NCBI GenBank assembly: GCA_020049245.1
Contig: JAIFLB010000113.1
Location: forward strand, 1-33,161
DNA: 33,161 nt
Source: Betaproteobacteria bacterium
GTDB lineage: Bacteria > Pseudomonadota > Gammaproteobacteria > Burkholderiales > Thiobacillaceae
Reading direction: 5' to 3'
Part shown: positions 1 to 8,917 of the stretch, one piece after another
Layout of the letters: each line of letters starts with the position of its first letter
Position numbering within the stretch: position 1 is the stretch's first letter
Position numbers and translations under genes: made by a program
Notes under the pieces: model-generated
Database searches by the model: none
Told to the model about the DNA's origin: nothing
Seen by the model: only the letters and a program-made list of their open reading frames with translations

Positions 1-100
1 TTTTGAAGAAACCAAACACGGGAGGGGAAGTCAGAGGCTGCGTTGTAAGCCCATAAATTCTATCATGCGAGCCCTTTTCCCTATGACACATGCGCCCAAG

Positions 101-1498
101 ATGAAATCTTCTTCTCGTGTTTTCACGTTGTTGGCGAAGTTCGCGATATTCGCGATGTTTTTCGCGACGGCTGCTCCGGCGCGTGCCGAAATTGTCGAAC
201 AGACTTTGTCCAACGGCCTGAAAGTGATCGTCAAGACCGACCGGCGCGCGCCGGTGGCGGTGTCGCAGGTCTGGTATCGCGCCGGCAGCATGGATGAAAG
301 TTACGGCACCACCGGTGTCGCGCATGTGCTGGAACACATGATGTTCAAGGGCACCAGGGACGTGCCGGCGGGCGAGTTTTCAAAGCGCATCGCGGCGGCG
401 GGCGGGCGTGAGAATGCGTTTACCTCGCGCGACCACACGGCGTATTTCCAGACCTTGCAGAAAGATCGGCTGGAGTTGGCACTCAAACTGGAAGCCGACC
501 GGATGGCCAATCTGGTGTTGTCGGCCGACGAATTCGCGAAAGAAATCAATGTCGTGATGGAAGAGCGCCGCATGCGCACCGAGGACAACGCGCAGGCCAA
601 GCTGTATGAAGCACTGATGGCCACGGCGTATCAGTCGCATCCGTATCGGCATCCGGTGATTGGCTGGATGGACGATCTGAAGAACATGAAAGTGGACGAT
701 GCGCGCCGTTGGTATGAAAACTGGTACAGCCCGAACAACGCCACGCTGGTGGTCGCCGGCGATGTCGATCCGGCACAGGTGTTGGCCTGGGCGCAACAGT
801 ATTTCGGCGCCATTCCGAGTCGCGCCTTGCCCGAACGCAAGCCGCAACGCGAGCCGGAACAGATCGGCATGAAGCAGGTCACGGTGCGTGCGCCGGCCAA
901 GTTGCCGGTGGTGGCGCTGGTCTGGCAGGCGCCCAATCTGGCCGATCCAGCGAATGACTGGGAGCCGTATGCGCTGGAAATTCTGGCTGGCGTGCTGGAT
1001 GGACATGCTTCCGCGCGCTTGAATCAGTCACTGGTGCGCGACAAGCAGATCGCCAACGAGGCGAGCGCGGGCTATGACTCGATCTCGCGCGGCCCGGGCA
1101 TGTTCTCGGTGGATGCTTCGCCGGTGGAAGGGCAGACCGTCGGCGTCGTCGAAGCCGCGCTGAAGGCGGAGATTGCGCTTCTGGTCCAGGCTGGCGTCAG
1201 CGAAACCGAGTTGAACCGGGTCAAGGCGCAAGTGCTGGCCAGCCAGGTTTATCAGCAGGATTCCCTGTTCTATCAGGCGATGCAGATCGGTGAGTGGACG
1301 ACCGCCGGACTGGATTACAAGGCGCGCGATATCCGCTACGCCAAACTCAAGGCGGTGACGGCGGAGCAAGTGCGTGATGTGGCAAAGAAATATCTGGTCG
1401 ATGAACGACTGACCGTGGCCATACTGGACCCGCTGCCAATGCCGGAAGGCAAACCTGCTTTTCAACGTAATCTGATCGGAGGCGGCCATGGTCGTTAA
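101..1498 (+). CDS. Periplasmic M16 family zinc metallopeptidase (catalytic subunit of a pair)
   Basis: This is a secreted zinc peptidase of the pitrilysin/processing-peptidase family M16. The inverted zinc motif HVLEH lies at about residues 75-79, and a downstream glutamate in VMEERR (about 154-155) is the expected third ligand. With the start at 101 the protein opens with a clean signal peptide: a short basic n-region, a hydrophobic core and an APARA cleavage site before Glu30, so it should act in the periplasm. ATG codons at 65 and 83 are in frame upstream, but no start has a convincing ribosome binding site; I chose 101 for the signal peptide. The mature length of about 435 residues is normal for the family. 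The last codons overlap the next gene, a second M16 protein without the zinc motif, so the two probably form a heterodimer. The substrate is unknown. Confidence 0.9.
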   Translation: MKSSSRVFTLLAKFAIFAMFFATAAPARAEIVEQTLSNGLKVIVKTDRRAPVAVSQVWYRAGSMDESYGTTGVAHVLEHMMFKGTRDVPAGEFSKRIAAAGGRENAFTSRDHTAYFQTLQKDRLELALKLEADRMANLVLSADEFAKEINVVMEERRMRTEDNAQAKLYEALMATAYQSHPYRHPVIGWMDDLKNMKVDDARRWYENWYSPNNATLVVAGDVDPAQVLAWAQQYFGAIPSRALPERKPQREPEQIGMKQVTVRAPAKLPVVALVWQAPNLADPANDWEPYALEILAGVLDGHASARLNQSLVRDKQIANEASAGYDSISRGPGMFSVDASPVEGQTVGVVEAALKAEIALLVQAGVSETELNRVKAQVLASQVYQQDSLFYQAMQIGEWTTAGLDYKARDIRYAKLKAVTAEQVRDVAKKYLVDERLTVAILDPLPMPEGKPAFQRNLIGGGHGR

Positions 1499-2834
1499 AT
1501 ATCTGCTGCCATTCGTGGTGGCCTTCGGGCTGGCCATGGTTTCGGCATCCAGCGCCTGGGCTGGCTTGAATATCCAGCATTGGCAAACCTCGCAAGGCGC
1601 CCGTGTGGTGTTTGTCGAAAATCATGACTTGCCAATGCTCGATCTGAGTGTCGGTTTTGCCGCCGGTAGCGCGCGCGAAATCCGCGCGAAATCCGGTCTG
1701 GCCAATCTGACGCGACATATCATGGGCTTGGGCGCGGGGGATTACAGCGAGCGTGATATCGCCGAGAAACTGGCCGATGTCGGGGCGGTGATGTCGGGCA
1801 GTTTCGATGCGGATCGCGCCGGTTTCTCGTTGCGTAGCTTGAGCGGGGAAGTTGAGCGCAATCAGGCAATCAATCTGCTGGTATCGATCCTGTCGCAGCC
1901 GCGTTTCGATGCCGCCGTACTCGAACGCGAAAAAGCGCGTGTGGTGGCCTCTCTGGAAGAGGCGGCGACGAAACCTGAAAGCATTGGAGAGAAGGCATTC
2001 CAGGCCGCGCTTTACGGTGATCATCCCTATGGGTTGCCTGAAAGCGGTGAGGTCGAGTCTGTGCGTGGCCTGACGCGGGACGATCTGGCCGAGTTTTACC
2101 GGGCGCATTACCGCGCCAGAAACATGACGGTCGCCATGATGGGCGATCTGAGCCGGGCCGAGGCAGAGGCGATTGCCGAGCGGTTGGCGGCAGATTTGCC
2201 GCCCGGCGAGGCGCCGCCGCCGATCCCTGCGGTGCGGGTGAACACGCAAGGGCAGGAAAAAATCATCCCGCACCATGCCACGCAAAGCCATCTGTTCATG
2301 GGTTTGCCGGGGTTGATGCGGGAAGACCCGGATTATTTTCCGCTGCTGGTCGGCAACTATATTTTGGGCGGCGGTGGCTTCGATTCCCGCTTGACCAATT
2401 CGGTGCGCCAGAAGAAAGGCCTGGCTTACAGCGTTTACAGCTATTTCATGCCGATGCGCGAACTCGGACCGTTCCAGATTGGTTTGCAGACCCGGCGTGA
2501 TGCGACCGACGAGGCAGTGCGCACGGTGCGCGAGGAATTGGCGCGCTATCTGGCGGAAGGGCCGAGCGAGGCCGAGTTGACGCAGGCGAAGAACAATCTG
2601 ATCGGCGGCTTCCCGCTACGCATCGACAGCAACCGGAAGATTCTCGAACACCTGGCAATGATCGGTTTCTATCAATTACCGTTGAATTGGTTGGAGACCT
2701 ATTCCCCACAGGTGGCGGCGGTAAAGCGGGAAGAAATCCTGCGGGCATTCCGGTCGCGGGTGAAACCCGAGTCGCTGATGACGGTGATCGTCGGCGGCCA
2801 ACCTGATGTCAAGGCGGAGTCGGTTGCCAAATAA
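1488..2834 (+). CDS. M16 family peptidase-like protein lacking the zinc motif
   Basis: This is the second M16-fold protein of the pair, 448 residues with a signal peptide ending near SSAWA at residue 25. Where the active partner has HxxEH this protein reads RHIMG, so it cannot bind zinc in the usual way. It keeps the C-terminal M16 landmark, a GLAYSVYS segment around residue 310, which in related heterodimers supplies an Arg/Tyr pair for substrate binding. The ATG follows GGAGGCGGCC closely and overlaps the upstream gene by 11 nt, so the two are translationally coupled. By analogy with other bacterial two-subunit M16 enzymes it probably forms half of the closed peptidase chamber; that role is inference, while the loss of the motif is seen directly. 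Confidence 0.9.
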   Translation: MVVKYLLPFVVAFGLAMVSASSAWAGLNIQHWQTSQGARVVFVENHDLPMLDLSVGFAAGSAREIRAKSGLANLTRHIMGLGAGDYSERDIAEKLADVGAVMSGSFDADRAGFSLRSLSGEVERNQAINLLVSILSQPRFDAAVLEREKARVVASLEEAATKPESIGEKAFQAALYGDHPYGLPESGEVESVRGLTRDDLAEFYRAHYRARNMTVAMMGDLSRAEAEAIAERLAADLPPGEAPPPIPAVRVNTQGQEKIIPHHATQSHLFMGLPGLMREDPDYFPLLVGNYILGGGGFDSRLTNSVRQKKGLAYSVYSYFMPMRELGPFQIGLQTRRDATDEAVRTVREELARYLAEGPSEAELTQAKNNLIGGFPLRIDSNRKILEHLAMIGFYQLPLNWLETYSPQVAAVKREEILRAFRSRVKPESLMTVIVGGQPDVKAESVAK

Positions 2835-3375
2835 GGCGCGGCTAAGCAATTCGGTACGGATTATCGGCGGCGAATTTCGCAGCCGGATTCTGCATTTTCC
2901 GGATGCCACCGGTTTGCGGCCGACACCGGATCGGGTACGCGAAACCCTGTTCAATTGGCTGGGCCAGCGCTTGCATGGCCTGGTCTGTCTGGACGCATTC
3001 GCCGGTAGCGGTGCCTTGGGATTCGAGGCCGCCTCGCGCGGCGCCGAGCGAGTGGTGATGCTGGAGCGGGATAGCAAGGCGCGCGCGGCGTTGAAGCAAA
3101 ATGCGGCCCTGTTGCAAACACGTGGCGTCGAGGTCTTGCAAATGGATGCGCTGGCCTATATGTCAGCGGCAGGAGAGATGTTCGATGTGATTTTTCTTGA
3201 TCCGCCGTTTGATCAGAATTTGTTGGCGCCCGCCATTCAAAGCGCGGCGACACGATTGCGCGAGGGCGGTAAAATTTACGCCGAATCCCCTACATCCTTC
3301 ACTCCAGAAGGGTTTTCCGTTGTACGCCAAGGCCGAGCTGGTCTTTCGCATTTTTGTTTGTTGGAGCCGGTTTGA
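2806..3375 (+). CDS. rsmD: 16S rRNA (guanine-966-N2)-methyltransferase RsmD
   Basis: RsmD methylates the exocyclic N2 of G966 in 16S rRNA during assembly of the 30S subunit, using S-adenosylmethionine. The sequence shows the family opening (VRIIGGEFRSR), the RPTPDRVRETLFNWL segment, the SAM-binding stretch LDAFAGSGALGFEA and the catalytic LDPPF motif typical of N6-adenine/N2-guanine methylases. The ATG at 2806 lies within the 3' end of the M16 gene (29-nt overlap); a TTG at 2824 is a shorter alternative that still retains all motifs. Its stop codon overlaps the TTG start of coaD, and the rsmD-coaD pair is a common bacterial arrangement. The length of 189 residues is normal. Confidence 0.93.
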   Translation: MSRRSRLPNKARLSNSVRIIGGEFRSRILHFPDATGLRPTPDRVRETLFNWLGQRLHGLVCLDAFAGSGALGFEAASRGAERVVMLERDSKARAALKQNAALLQTRGVEVLQMDALAYMSAAGEMFDVIFLDPPFDQNLLAPAIQSAATRLREGGKIYAESPTSFTPEGFSVVRQGRAGLSHFCLLEPV

Positions 3376-3884
3376 CTCATTCGAGCAGTTCTCGCCGCGT
3401 CATTGTTTATCCGGGCACGTTTGATCCGTTGACACGCGGCCATGAGGATATTGTGCGGCGCGCGTTGAATCTTTTCGATGAGGTGATCGTTGCGGTTGCC
3501 GACAATGTGCCGAAACTGCCCTGTTTCAGTCTCGCCGAACGGGTTGATCTGGCGCGTACCGTGCTGGCTGACCTGCCCGGTGTGAAGGTGATGCCGTTTA
3601 ATGGATTGCTGGTCAATTTTGTGCGCGAAGTCGGCGCTCACATGGTGTTGCGTGGATTGCGCGCGTTGTCCGATTTCGAATACGAGTTTCAGTTGGCCGG
3701 GATGAATCGGCGGCTGGACCCCGCAATGGAAACGGTGTTTCTGACGCCGGCGGAGCAACATATGTTTGTTTCCGCCAGCATGGTGCGCGAGGTTGCGCGT
3801 TTACATGGGGATGTCTCGCCTTTTGTGCATCCCGTGGTGGTTGGGCGGTTAGCTGATAAATTCGCGGAAAAATCCGCTACCTGA
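3372..3884 (+). CDS. coaD: Phosphopantetheine adenylyltransferase (CoaD)
   Basis: CoaD makes dephospho-coenzyme A from ATP and 4'-phosphopantetheine, the penultimate step of CoA synthesis in the cytoplasm. The protein has the nucleotidyltransferase motif YPGTFDPLTRGH near the N-terminus (the T/HxGH signature), the RGLRALSDFEYE segment and a conserved SASMVREVA motif near the C-terminus. I placed the start at the TTG at 3372 because it gives the usual short lead-in to the first strand and has GGAG at 3363-3366; the TTG overlaps the rsmD stop as TTGA. Another in-frame TTG at 3354 would add six residues. The 170-residue length fits the family. Confidence 0.93.
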   Translation: MTHSSSSRRVIVYPGTFDPLTRGHEDIVRRALNLFDEVIVAVADNVPKLPCFSLAERVDLARTVLADLPGVKVMPFNGLLVNFVREVGAHMVLRGLRALSDFEYEFQLAGMNRRLDPAMETVFLTPAEQHMFVSASMVREVARLHGDVSPFVHPVVVGRLADKFAEKSAT

Positions 3885-3886
3885 TT

Positions 3887-3909
3887 GCTTAACAGATTGG
3901 CTTAACAGA
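3887..3909 (+). repeat. Short tandem repeat upstream of the ferredoxin gene
   Basis: Two identical 10-nt units, GCTTAACAGA, lie at 3887-3896 and 3900-3909, a period of 13 nt, in the 43-nt gap between coaD and the ferredoxin gene. It may be a slipped duplication or a pair of binding half-sites; nothing in the sequence decides between these. Confidence 0.5.
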
Positions 3910-3927
3910 ACTGAAAAGGAATATTCC

Positions 3928-4179
3928 ATGGCTTTGATGATTACCGATGAATGTATCAACTGTGATGTCTGTGAGCCGGAGTGCCCCAACGATGCCATTT
4001 CGCAGGGCGAGGACATTTACATCATCGACCCGAACAAGTGCACCGAATGTGTTGGCCATTTCGATACGCCGCAGTGTCGGGAAGTCTGTCCGGTGGATTG
4101 CATCCCGTTGAACCCGAATTATGTTGAAGATCAGGATCAGCTGAAGGCCAAGTATGAGAAGCTGACCGCTGGCAAGTAA
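3928..4179 (+). CDS. YfhL-type 2[4Fe-4S] ferredoxin
   Basis: This is a small electron carrier of 83 residues with two cubane clusters. The first cluster motif is C-x2-C-x2-C-x3-C-P (starting at Cys9), and the second is the insertion-bearing C-x2-C-x8-C-x3-C-P typical of the YfhL/Allochromatium-type ferredoxins, followed by a C-terminal helix extension (residues 65-83). The start has AAAAGGA about eight nt upstream. In many beta- and gammaproteobacteria this ferredoxin follows coaD, so the pairing is conserved, but its redox partner is not well defined. A strong terminator follows at once, so it is the last gene of the M16-rsmD-coaD-ferredoxin unit. Confidence 0.93.
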   Translation: MALMITDECINCDVCEPECPNDAISQGEDIYIIDPNKCTECVGHFDTPQCREVCPVDCIPLNPNYVEDQDQLKAKYEKLTAGK

Positions 4180-4192
4180 CTGTTTTTTAATA

Positions 4193-4219
4193 AAAAAGCG
4201 CGGCCAAGCCGCGCTTTTT
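4193..4219. terminator. Bidirectional intrinsic terminator between ferredoxin and dynamin-like genes
   Basis: A perfect 12-bp stem (AAAAAGCGCGGC at 4193-4204 with its complement at 4208-4219) closes a 3-nt loop. The A-run on one side and T-run on the other allow termination in both directions, as expected between two convergent genes ending at 4179 and 4254. Confidence 0.9.
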
Positions 4220-4253
4220 GCATTTTTTGTTTAACGCTTCAGCGTTGAACGTC

Positions 4254-6212
4254 TCAGGCGGCGAGCAGATCAGGCTTCAGATTGGCCGGAATCAATGCGG
4301 TGCGAACCGCTTCGGAAAGATGGTTAAGTTCGGTGTGTTGCCGGATGACCTCGACATGCATCTGATCGAGTTCGCCAATTCGGTCATCCAGCGTGTCGGC
4401 TGCCTTGTGGATGCGTTTGACACTCTCCAGACGGCGGCGCAATTGCATCTGATGTTCGCGCACCTGGCCTTCCATGGGCGACATCACGGCTTTCAACCAG
4501 TTTTCGACATCTCGGTTGAGGATCTCGAAAACCTGCACGACTCGGCTGGCCAAGGTCTCGAAAAAGCGTGAAGTCAGTGTGTACTGCTCAGTGGTCAGGA
4601 AGGTGTAGAACGTGTTGAATTGCTGATCGTAGGCTTCTTCCAGGCGCTGCAATTCCTTGCGATAGCGCAGCATGGAAAAGGGGGGAATGCTGATCAGGTT
4701 GATGCCATGTTCCAGATTCAGCTTGTGGTACATCGCCTCCATCATCTTGTTGATTTCATCGATCTGGTTGTTGGCGCCTTCCAGTCGATCGTCAACCCGC
4801 TTGAAAAAGCTGCTCATGGCATCCCGAATGCCTTTGGTGAAGCGACTCGAAACCATGCTTTCACGGGCGCCTCGCACTTCTTCGCGGAGTCCGTCCATGC
4901 CGATTTTGGAGAACAATTTGATGCTTTGCTGCGAGTAAACCGAACGTAACGCCTGGAATTGCTGCAAACCACGTTCGAAACTCTCTTTATCGGAGGTGAT
5001 CTTGGTCATGATGTGGCCGACCACATCCTGGTTCTTGCCTTGCAAGCCCTTGAGTTCATTGAGCTGTTCTTCAATGCCTCGTTGCCTGCCTTCGAGCAGA
5101 GCAAGACTGTTGTCGAGCAAATCACTCAGTTCTGCTTCGGTCTGGTCGCGCACGATGGCTTGCTTGGATGAGATCAGTTCATCCGACAGGGCTTTTTCCA
5201 GCGCGGTCAGCCGGCTTCGTTTCAACAAGGCTTCATCGCCGCTGATCTTGGCGAGCAGGCCCTTTTGCGCGGAAACAGGAAATATCTGGCTTGCATTGAT
5301 GCCAAGCAATTCGGCGCAGGACTTCACCTGGCTATCAATTTCCGCGTTGATCTGGGCTTCACTTTTCAGGTCGTCCCACAAGCCGTCGATCTTGTTCAGC
5401 GCCACCAGACGGCCACGATTCTTGCCGCGAGAATAGATGTGGCTGCGCCAGACTTCGATGTCGGATTTGGTGACGCCGGTGTCGGCGGCCAGCACAAACA
5501 ACACCGCATGCGCATTCGGCAAGAGGTTGAAGGTGAGTTCTGGTTCGACGCCGATCGCGTTGAGGCCGGGGGTGTCGTAAACCACTAGCCCTTTCTCGAG
5601 AAACGGGTGCGGGAAATTGATGATGGCGTGGCGCCAGGCCGGGATGGTGACCGTACCATCGGCATTCATGCTCAGGCTGGCATGCGGGTCGTCGGGAATG
5701 TAGAGGCCGAGGTGGGTTGCTTCGTCCAGGCTGACCGATTTCACCCGACAGACTTCCTGCATGGCTTGCGCGACGTTACCGGCGGATGAAGTGTCCATCG
5801 GAACGGTGCTCCACTCGTCCGGATAACCCTTGTATTCAGAAATACTGGCATTCGAAAGGCGCGTCTCGATCGGTAGCAACTCGATCATGGGCGGCTTGGC
5901 CGGGTCGTAAAGCAGTTCGGTTGGGCACATCGTGGTGCGCCCGGCCGTCGATGGGAGCAGGCGCTGTTGCAGGTCGGACAGGAAAATCGCGTTGATCAAC
6001 TCGGATTTGCCACGGGAAAACTCGGCCACAAAGGCGACATGCAGCTTGTCTTCCGCAAGACGATCGATCAATTGCTGTAGCCGCAAGTCACGCTGCGAGT
6101 CGTTCAGGTCTTCTTTGCCCAACCAGTTGCGATAGTCGGAGATGCGGCGCGACAGTTCGCTGCGCCATTGGCTGTATGCCTCGAAGTCATTCACGAGTGA
6201 AACATTGGTCAT
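4254..6212 (-). CDS. Dynamin-like GTPase
   Basis: This is a large GTPase of the bacterial dynamin-like class, 652 residues from the ATG at 6212, which has GGAGGCGG just upstream; an ATG at 6248 would add 12 residues without a site. GTPase motifs appear in order: the P-loop AEFSRGKSE (residues 63-71), a switch-I threonine pair in GRTTMCPTE (about 91-99), DTPG (213-216) and NKID (273-276). The first P-loop glycine is alanine. After residue 350 the protein is mostly charged helix, likely coiled coil, with a more hydrophobic patch around LISIPPF that could be a membrane-contact paddle. It lies downstream of mutM on the same strand with an 81-nt gap. Bacterial dynamin-like proteins remodel or protect membranes, but the role of this one is unknown. 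Confidence 0.85.
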   Translation of the reverse strand: MTNVSLVNDFEAYSQWRSELSRRISDYRNWLGKEDLNDSQRDLRLQQLIDRLAEDKLHVAFVAEFSRGKSELINAIFLSDLQQRLLPSTAGRTTMCPTELLYDPAKPPMIELLPIETRLSNASISEYKGYPDEWSTVPMDTSSAGNVAQAMQEVCRVKSVSLDEATHLGLYIPDDPHASLSMNADGTVTIPAWRHAIINFPHPFLEKGLVVYDTPGLNAIGVEPELTFNLLPNAHAVLFVLAADTGVTKSDIEVWRSHIYSRGKNRGRLVALNKIDGLWDDLKSEAQINAEIDSQVKSCAELLGINASQIFPVSAQKGLLAKISGDEALLKRSRLTALEKALSDELISSKQAIVRDQTEAELSDLLDNSLALLEGRQRGIEEQLNELKGLQGKNQDVVGHIMTKITSDKESFERGLQQFQALRSVYSQQSIKLFSKIGMDGLREEVRGARESMVSSRFTKGIRDAMSSFFKRVDDRLEGANNQIDEINKMMEAMYHKLNLEHGINLISIPPFSMLRYRKELQRLEEAYDQQFNTFYTFLTTEQYTLTSRFFETLASRVVQVFEILNRDVENWLKAVMSPMEGQVREHQMQLRRRLESVKRIHKAADTLDDRIGELDQMHVEVIRQHTELNHLSEAVRTALIPANLKPDLLAA

Positions 6213-6293
6213 CGTTCCGCCTCCAGCAGTGGCGCCATCTGGCCCCATATTCGTGGGCGCGACTCTAGCATAAATGCCTGCTTCTATAGGCAG

Positions 6294-7109
6294 CTAGCGT
6301 CGCTGACATTGCGGGCAATAGAAGCTGGAACGCGCGCTCTGGCGGAGTTGGCGGATCGGGCTGGCGCAAATTGAACAGGCTTCGCCGGCACGGCCATAAA
6401 CAAAATAGCTTTGCTGGAAATACCCTGGTTTGCCATGCCCATCGACAAAGTCGCGCAGGCTGCTGCCTCCGGCGGCGATGGCTTGCGCCAGTGTCTGCCG
6501 AATTGCGTCCACCAGTCGCCCGCAACGTGGCCGGGAGAGCTTGCCGGCCGGTAGGCGCGGGTCGATGCCGGCATGAAACAAGGATTCGTTGGCATAGATG
6601 TTGCCGACCCCGACAATCAGACTGGCATCCATCAGCAACAGCTTGATGGCGGTTTTTCTGTGCTGGCATATCGCATGCAGACTGGCTGCGTTGAGGGCTT
6701 CAGTCAGCGGTTCCACGCCAAGATGTGCGATCAAGGGGTGTTGTTCAGGGTCTTCGCACCAGAGCAGAGCCCCAAAGCGACGCGGGTCGCGATACCTCAG
6801 GACTTGGTTGTCAGGCAGAAGAAAATCGACGTGATCATGCTTTTCCGGTTCGACAGTGGTCTGCGTCAGACGCAGGCTGCCGGACATGCCGAGGTGCATG
6901 ATCAGCCAGCCGTGATCCAGTTGTGCCAACAGGTATTTGCCGCGCCGTGTCAGCCGGTGGATGCGTTGCCCGCGCGTCAGTGCATCCAGATTTTCCGGCA
7001 CAGGCCAGCGCAAGCGGGATTGTCTGACCTCAGCGCCAAGCAGAATCTGATTTACCAGGGATGGCGCCAGTCCACGGCATACGGTTTCGACTTCTGGGAG
7101 TTCAGGCAT
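6294..7109 (-). CDS. mutM: Formamidopyrimidine-DNA glycosylase (MutM/Fpg)
   Basis: MutM removes 8-oxoguanine and ring-opened purines from DNA and nicks the abasic site. The protein begins MPELPEVET, giving the catalytic Pro2 and Glu3; the conserved lysine lies in RRGKYLL; the helix-two-turn-helix region reads VGVGNIYANE; and the C-terminus carries the zinc finger C-x2-C-x16-C-x2-C with the DNA-contacting arginine in QSARSSFYC. The 271-residue length is standard. It is transcribed away from the TPR lipoprotein gene, with a 90-nt divergent gap at 7110-7199 in which I could not identify a convincing promoter. The dynamin-like gene follows downstream and may be cotranscribed. Confidence 0.97.
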   Translation of the reverse strand: MPELPEVETVCRGLAPSLVNQILLGAEVRQSRLRWPVPENLDALTRGQRIHRLTRRGKYLLAQLDHGWLIMHLGMSGSLRLTQTTVEPEKHDHVDFLLPDNQVLRYRDPRRFGALLWCEDPEQHPLIAHLGVEPLTEALNAASLHAICQHRKTAIKLLLMDASLIVGVGNIYANESLFHAGIDPRLPAGKLSRPRCGRLVDAIRQTLAQAIAAGGSSLRDFVDGHGKPGYFQQSYFVYGRAGEACSICASPIRQLRQSARSSFYCPQCQRR

Positions 7110-7199
7110 GATGGCGTTTCGTGCTCAGGAGGAGATTTGGCTGGGTTACTGTCAAATGACTGCAACTTCTGATCGCAACTTCCCAGAGGTTAAGCGGTC

Positions 7200-8915
7200 T
7201 TGCATAATGAATCTGGTTTCAAATCCGGTTTTCTGGCGATGCTTAGCGTATCGCTTTCCGCTTGCGCCCAGTCACCGGTGATTCAAACCACCACGCCAGT
7301 CGCTGAAACGGTGCCTTTGCCGCCGGCTCAGTCGGGCCTGACTTCGCAAGTGTTGTATCAGTTTTTGTTGGGGGAGATCGCCGGGCAACGCGGTGAGCTA
7401 AAGCTGTCGGCCGAGGCATATGCCGATCTCGCCGTCAAAACACGCGATGCACGTATTGCAAAACGAGCGACGGAAGTGGCTCTCTATGCCCGGCTTGCGC
7501 CATTGGCGTTGAAAAATGCGCGTCTCTGGCAGGAACTCGAGCCGACTTCGCCGAAAGCTTTGCAGACGCTGTCTTCGCTGTTGGTTGGTAGCGGCCGCAT
7601 GGCTGAAGCGCGTCCCTATTTGCAAGCCTGGCTGAAGACTGGAACGGGGGGGGCCGTCTTCCTCCAGTTGCATGGTTTGCTGGCCAAGCAAAAGGACAAA
7701 CAGGCTGTGCTCGATCTGGTGGCTGATCTGGCGGCGAATTTCCCGAGTACGCCGGAAGCGCATTTCGCGGTTGCCCAGGCAGCATGGCATGCCGGCAACG
7801 GCGCCAAGGCATTGGGTAGTCTGGACGAAGCACTGCGTTTGAAGCCGGACTGGTCCGCCGCACCATTGTTCAAGGCGCAGGTGTTGCAACAGATGCAGGG
7901 TGAGGCGGCCTCGCTTGCCTATCTGAAAGATTACCTGGCCACCATGCCAGCCATGCGCGAGGTTCGCCTTGCCTATGCCAAGCATCTGGCGCGCGCCGCC
8001 AAGTTAGATGAGTCACGCGTTCAGTTTGAATTCCTGGCGCAGGAAATGCCGGACGATCCGGAAAACCATCTGGCCATTGGTTTGATTGCCATGCAGACGA
8101 ATGATTTCGACAGCGCGGAAGCCAGACTGACCAAAGCCCTGGAACTGGGGCATTCTGACGCAGGGAGTGTGCGCTTCCATCTGGGTCAGCTGGCGGAGGC
8201 GCGGGGGCGTTCCGAGCAGGCGCTGACCTGGTATCAATCGGTCACCAGCGGCCGTCAGCGTCTTGACGCACAACTGCGCGCCGCCGTGGTGATGGGCAAG
8301 CTGGGAAAAAACGATCAAGCCCTGGAATGGTTGTCCAGCCTGGTGCCTGGCGACGATGCGGAGCGTATCCGGGTGGTACAGACCGAAGCGCAAATCATGC
8401 GCGAGGCGAAGAACTATCCTGGCGTCGTCGAGCGTTTGACGAAAGCGCTGGAACAGATGCCTGATGCAGCGGACCTGCTTTATGACCGCGCCATGGCGGC
8501 GGAGAAAATCGATCGGCTTGAGATGCTGGAAGCCGATTTGCGTCGTCTGATCAAGTTGAAGCCGGAGTTTGCCCATGCATACAACGCGTTGGGTTATACG
8601 CTGGCAGACCGGACAAACCGGATCGACGAGGCGCTCGAATTGCTCGAAAAGGCGCTCAAGCTGGAGCCGGATGATCCTTTCATTCAGGACAGCATGGGCT
8701 GGGCATTATTCAAAGCCAAACGCTATTCGGAAGCGGTCGATTATCTGCGTCGCGCGCACAACGCTCGGCCAGATCCTGAAATTGCCGCGCATCTCGGTGA
8801 GGCGCTCTGGATGAATGGCGATAAAGATGAAGCCCGCCGCATCTGGCAGGGTTCTTTGCTAACGCATCCGGAGAATGAAAGCCTGCGCGAAACGACTTCA
8901 CGCCTGATGCCTTGA
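7200..8915 (+). CDS. TPR-repeat lipoprotein
   Basis: This is a 571-residue tetratricopeptide-repeat protein with a lipoprotein signal: a short hydrophobic stretch ending in LSAC, so the mature protein would be lipidated at about Cys22 and anchored in the envelope. Helical repeat units run along the chain; the clearest are near residues 455-530, with Ala/Gly/Tyr spacing such as HAYNALGYTLADR and DSMGWALFKAKR. The start is a TTG at 7200, which gives a plausible signal peptide; the next in-frame ATG, at 7239, would leave only eight residues before the lipobox. The order mutM, TPR lipoprotein, lolB, ispE is common in betaproteobacteria. The protein probably scaffolds other envelope proteins; its partner is unknown. 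Confidence 0.87.
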   Translation: MHNESGFKSGFLAMLSVSLSACAQSPVIQTTTPVAETVPLPPAQSGLTSQVLYQFLLGEIAGQRGELKLSAEAYADLAVKTRDARIAKRATEVALYARLAPLALKNARLWQELEPTSPKALQTLSSLLVGSGRMAEARPYLQAWLKTGTGGAVFLQLHGLLAKQKDKQAVLDLVADLAANFPSTPEAHFAVAQAAWHAGNGAKALGSLDEALRLKPDWSAAPLFKAQVLQQMQGEAASLAYLKDYLATMPAMREVRLAYAKHLARAAKLDESRVQFEFLAQEMPDDPENHLAIGLIAMQTNDFDSAEARLTKALELGHSDAGSVRFHLGQLAEARGRSEQALTWYQSVTSGRQRLDAQLRAAVVMGKLGKNDQALEWLSSLVPGDDAERIRVVQTEAQIMREAKNYPGVVERLTKALEQMPDAADLLYDRAMAAEKIDRLEMLEADLRRLIKLKPEFAHAYNALGYTLADRTNRIDEALELLEKALKLEPDDPFIQDSMGWALFKAKRYSEAVDYLRRAHNARPDPEIAAHLGEALWMNGDKDEARRIWQGSLLTHPENESLRETTSRLMP

Positions 8916-8917
8916 GG

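Noticed and set aside
1347..2291. 314-codon open frame on the minus strand over the M16 genes
   Set aside because: It is antisense to a clear M16 gene, and the His/Arg/Gln-rich product has no motif.
4218..5588. Several plus-strand frames of 70-146 codons across the dynamin-like gene
   Set aside because: They are mutually inconsistent shadows of one long minus-strand gene with intact GTPase motifs.
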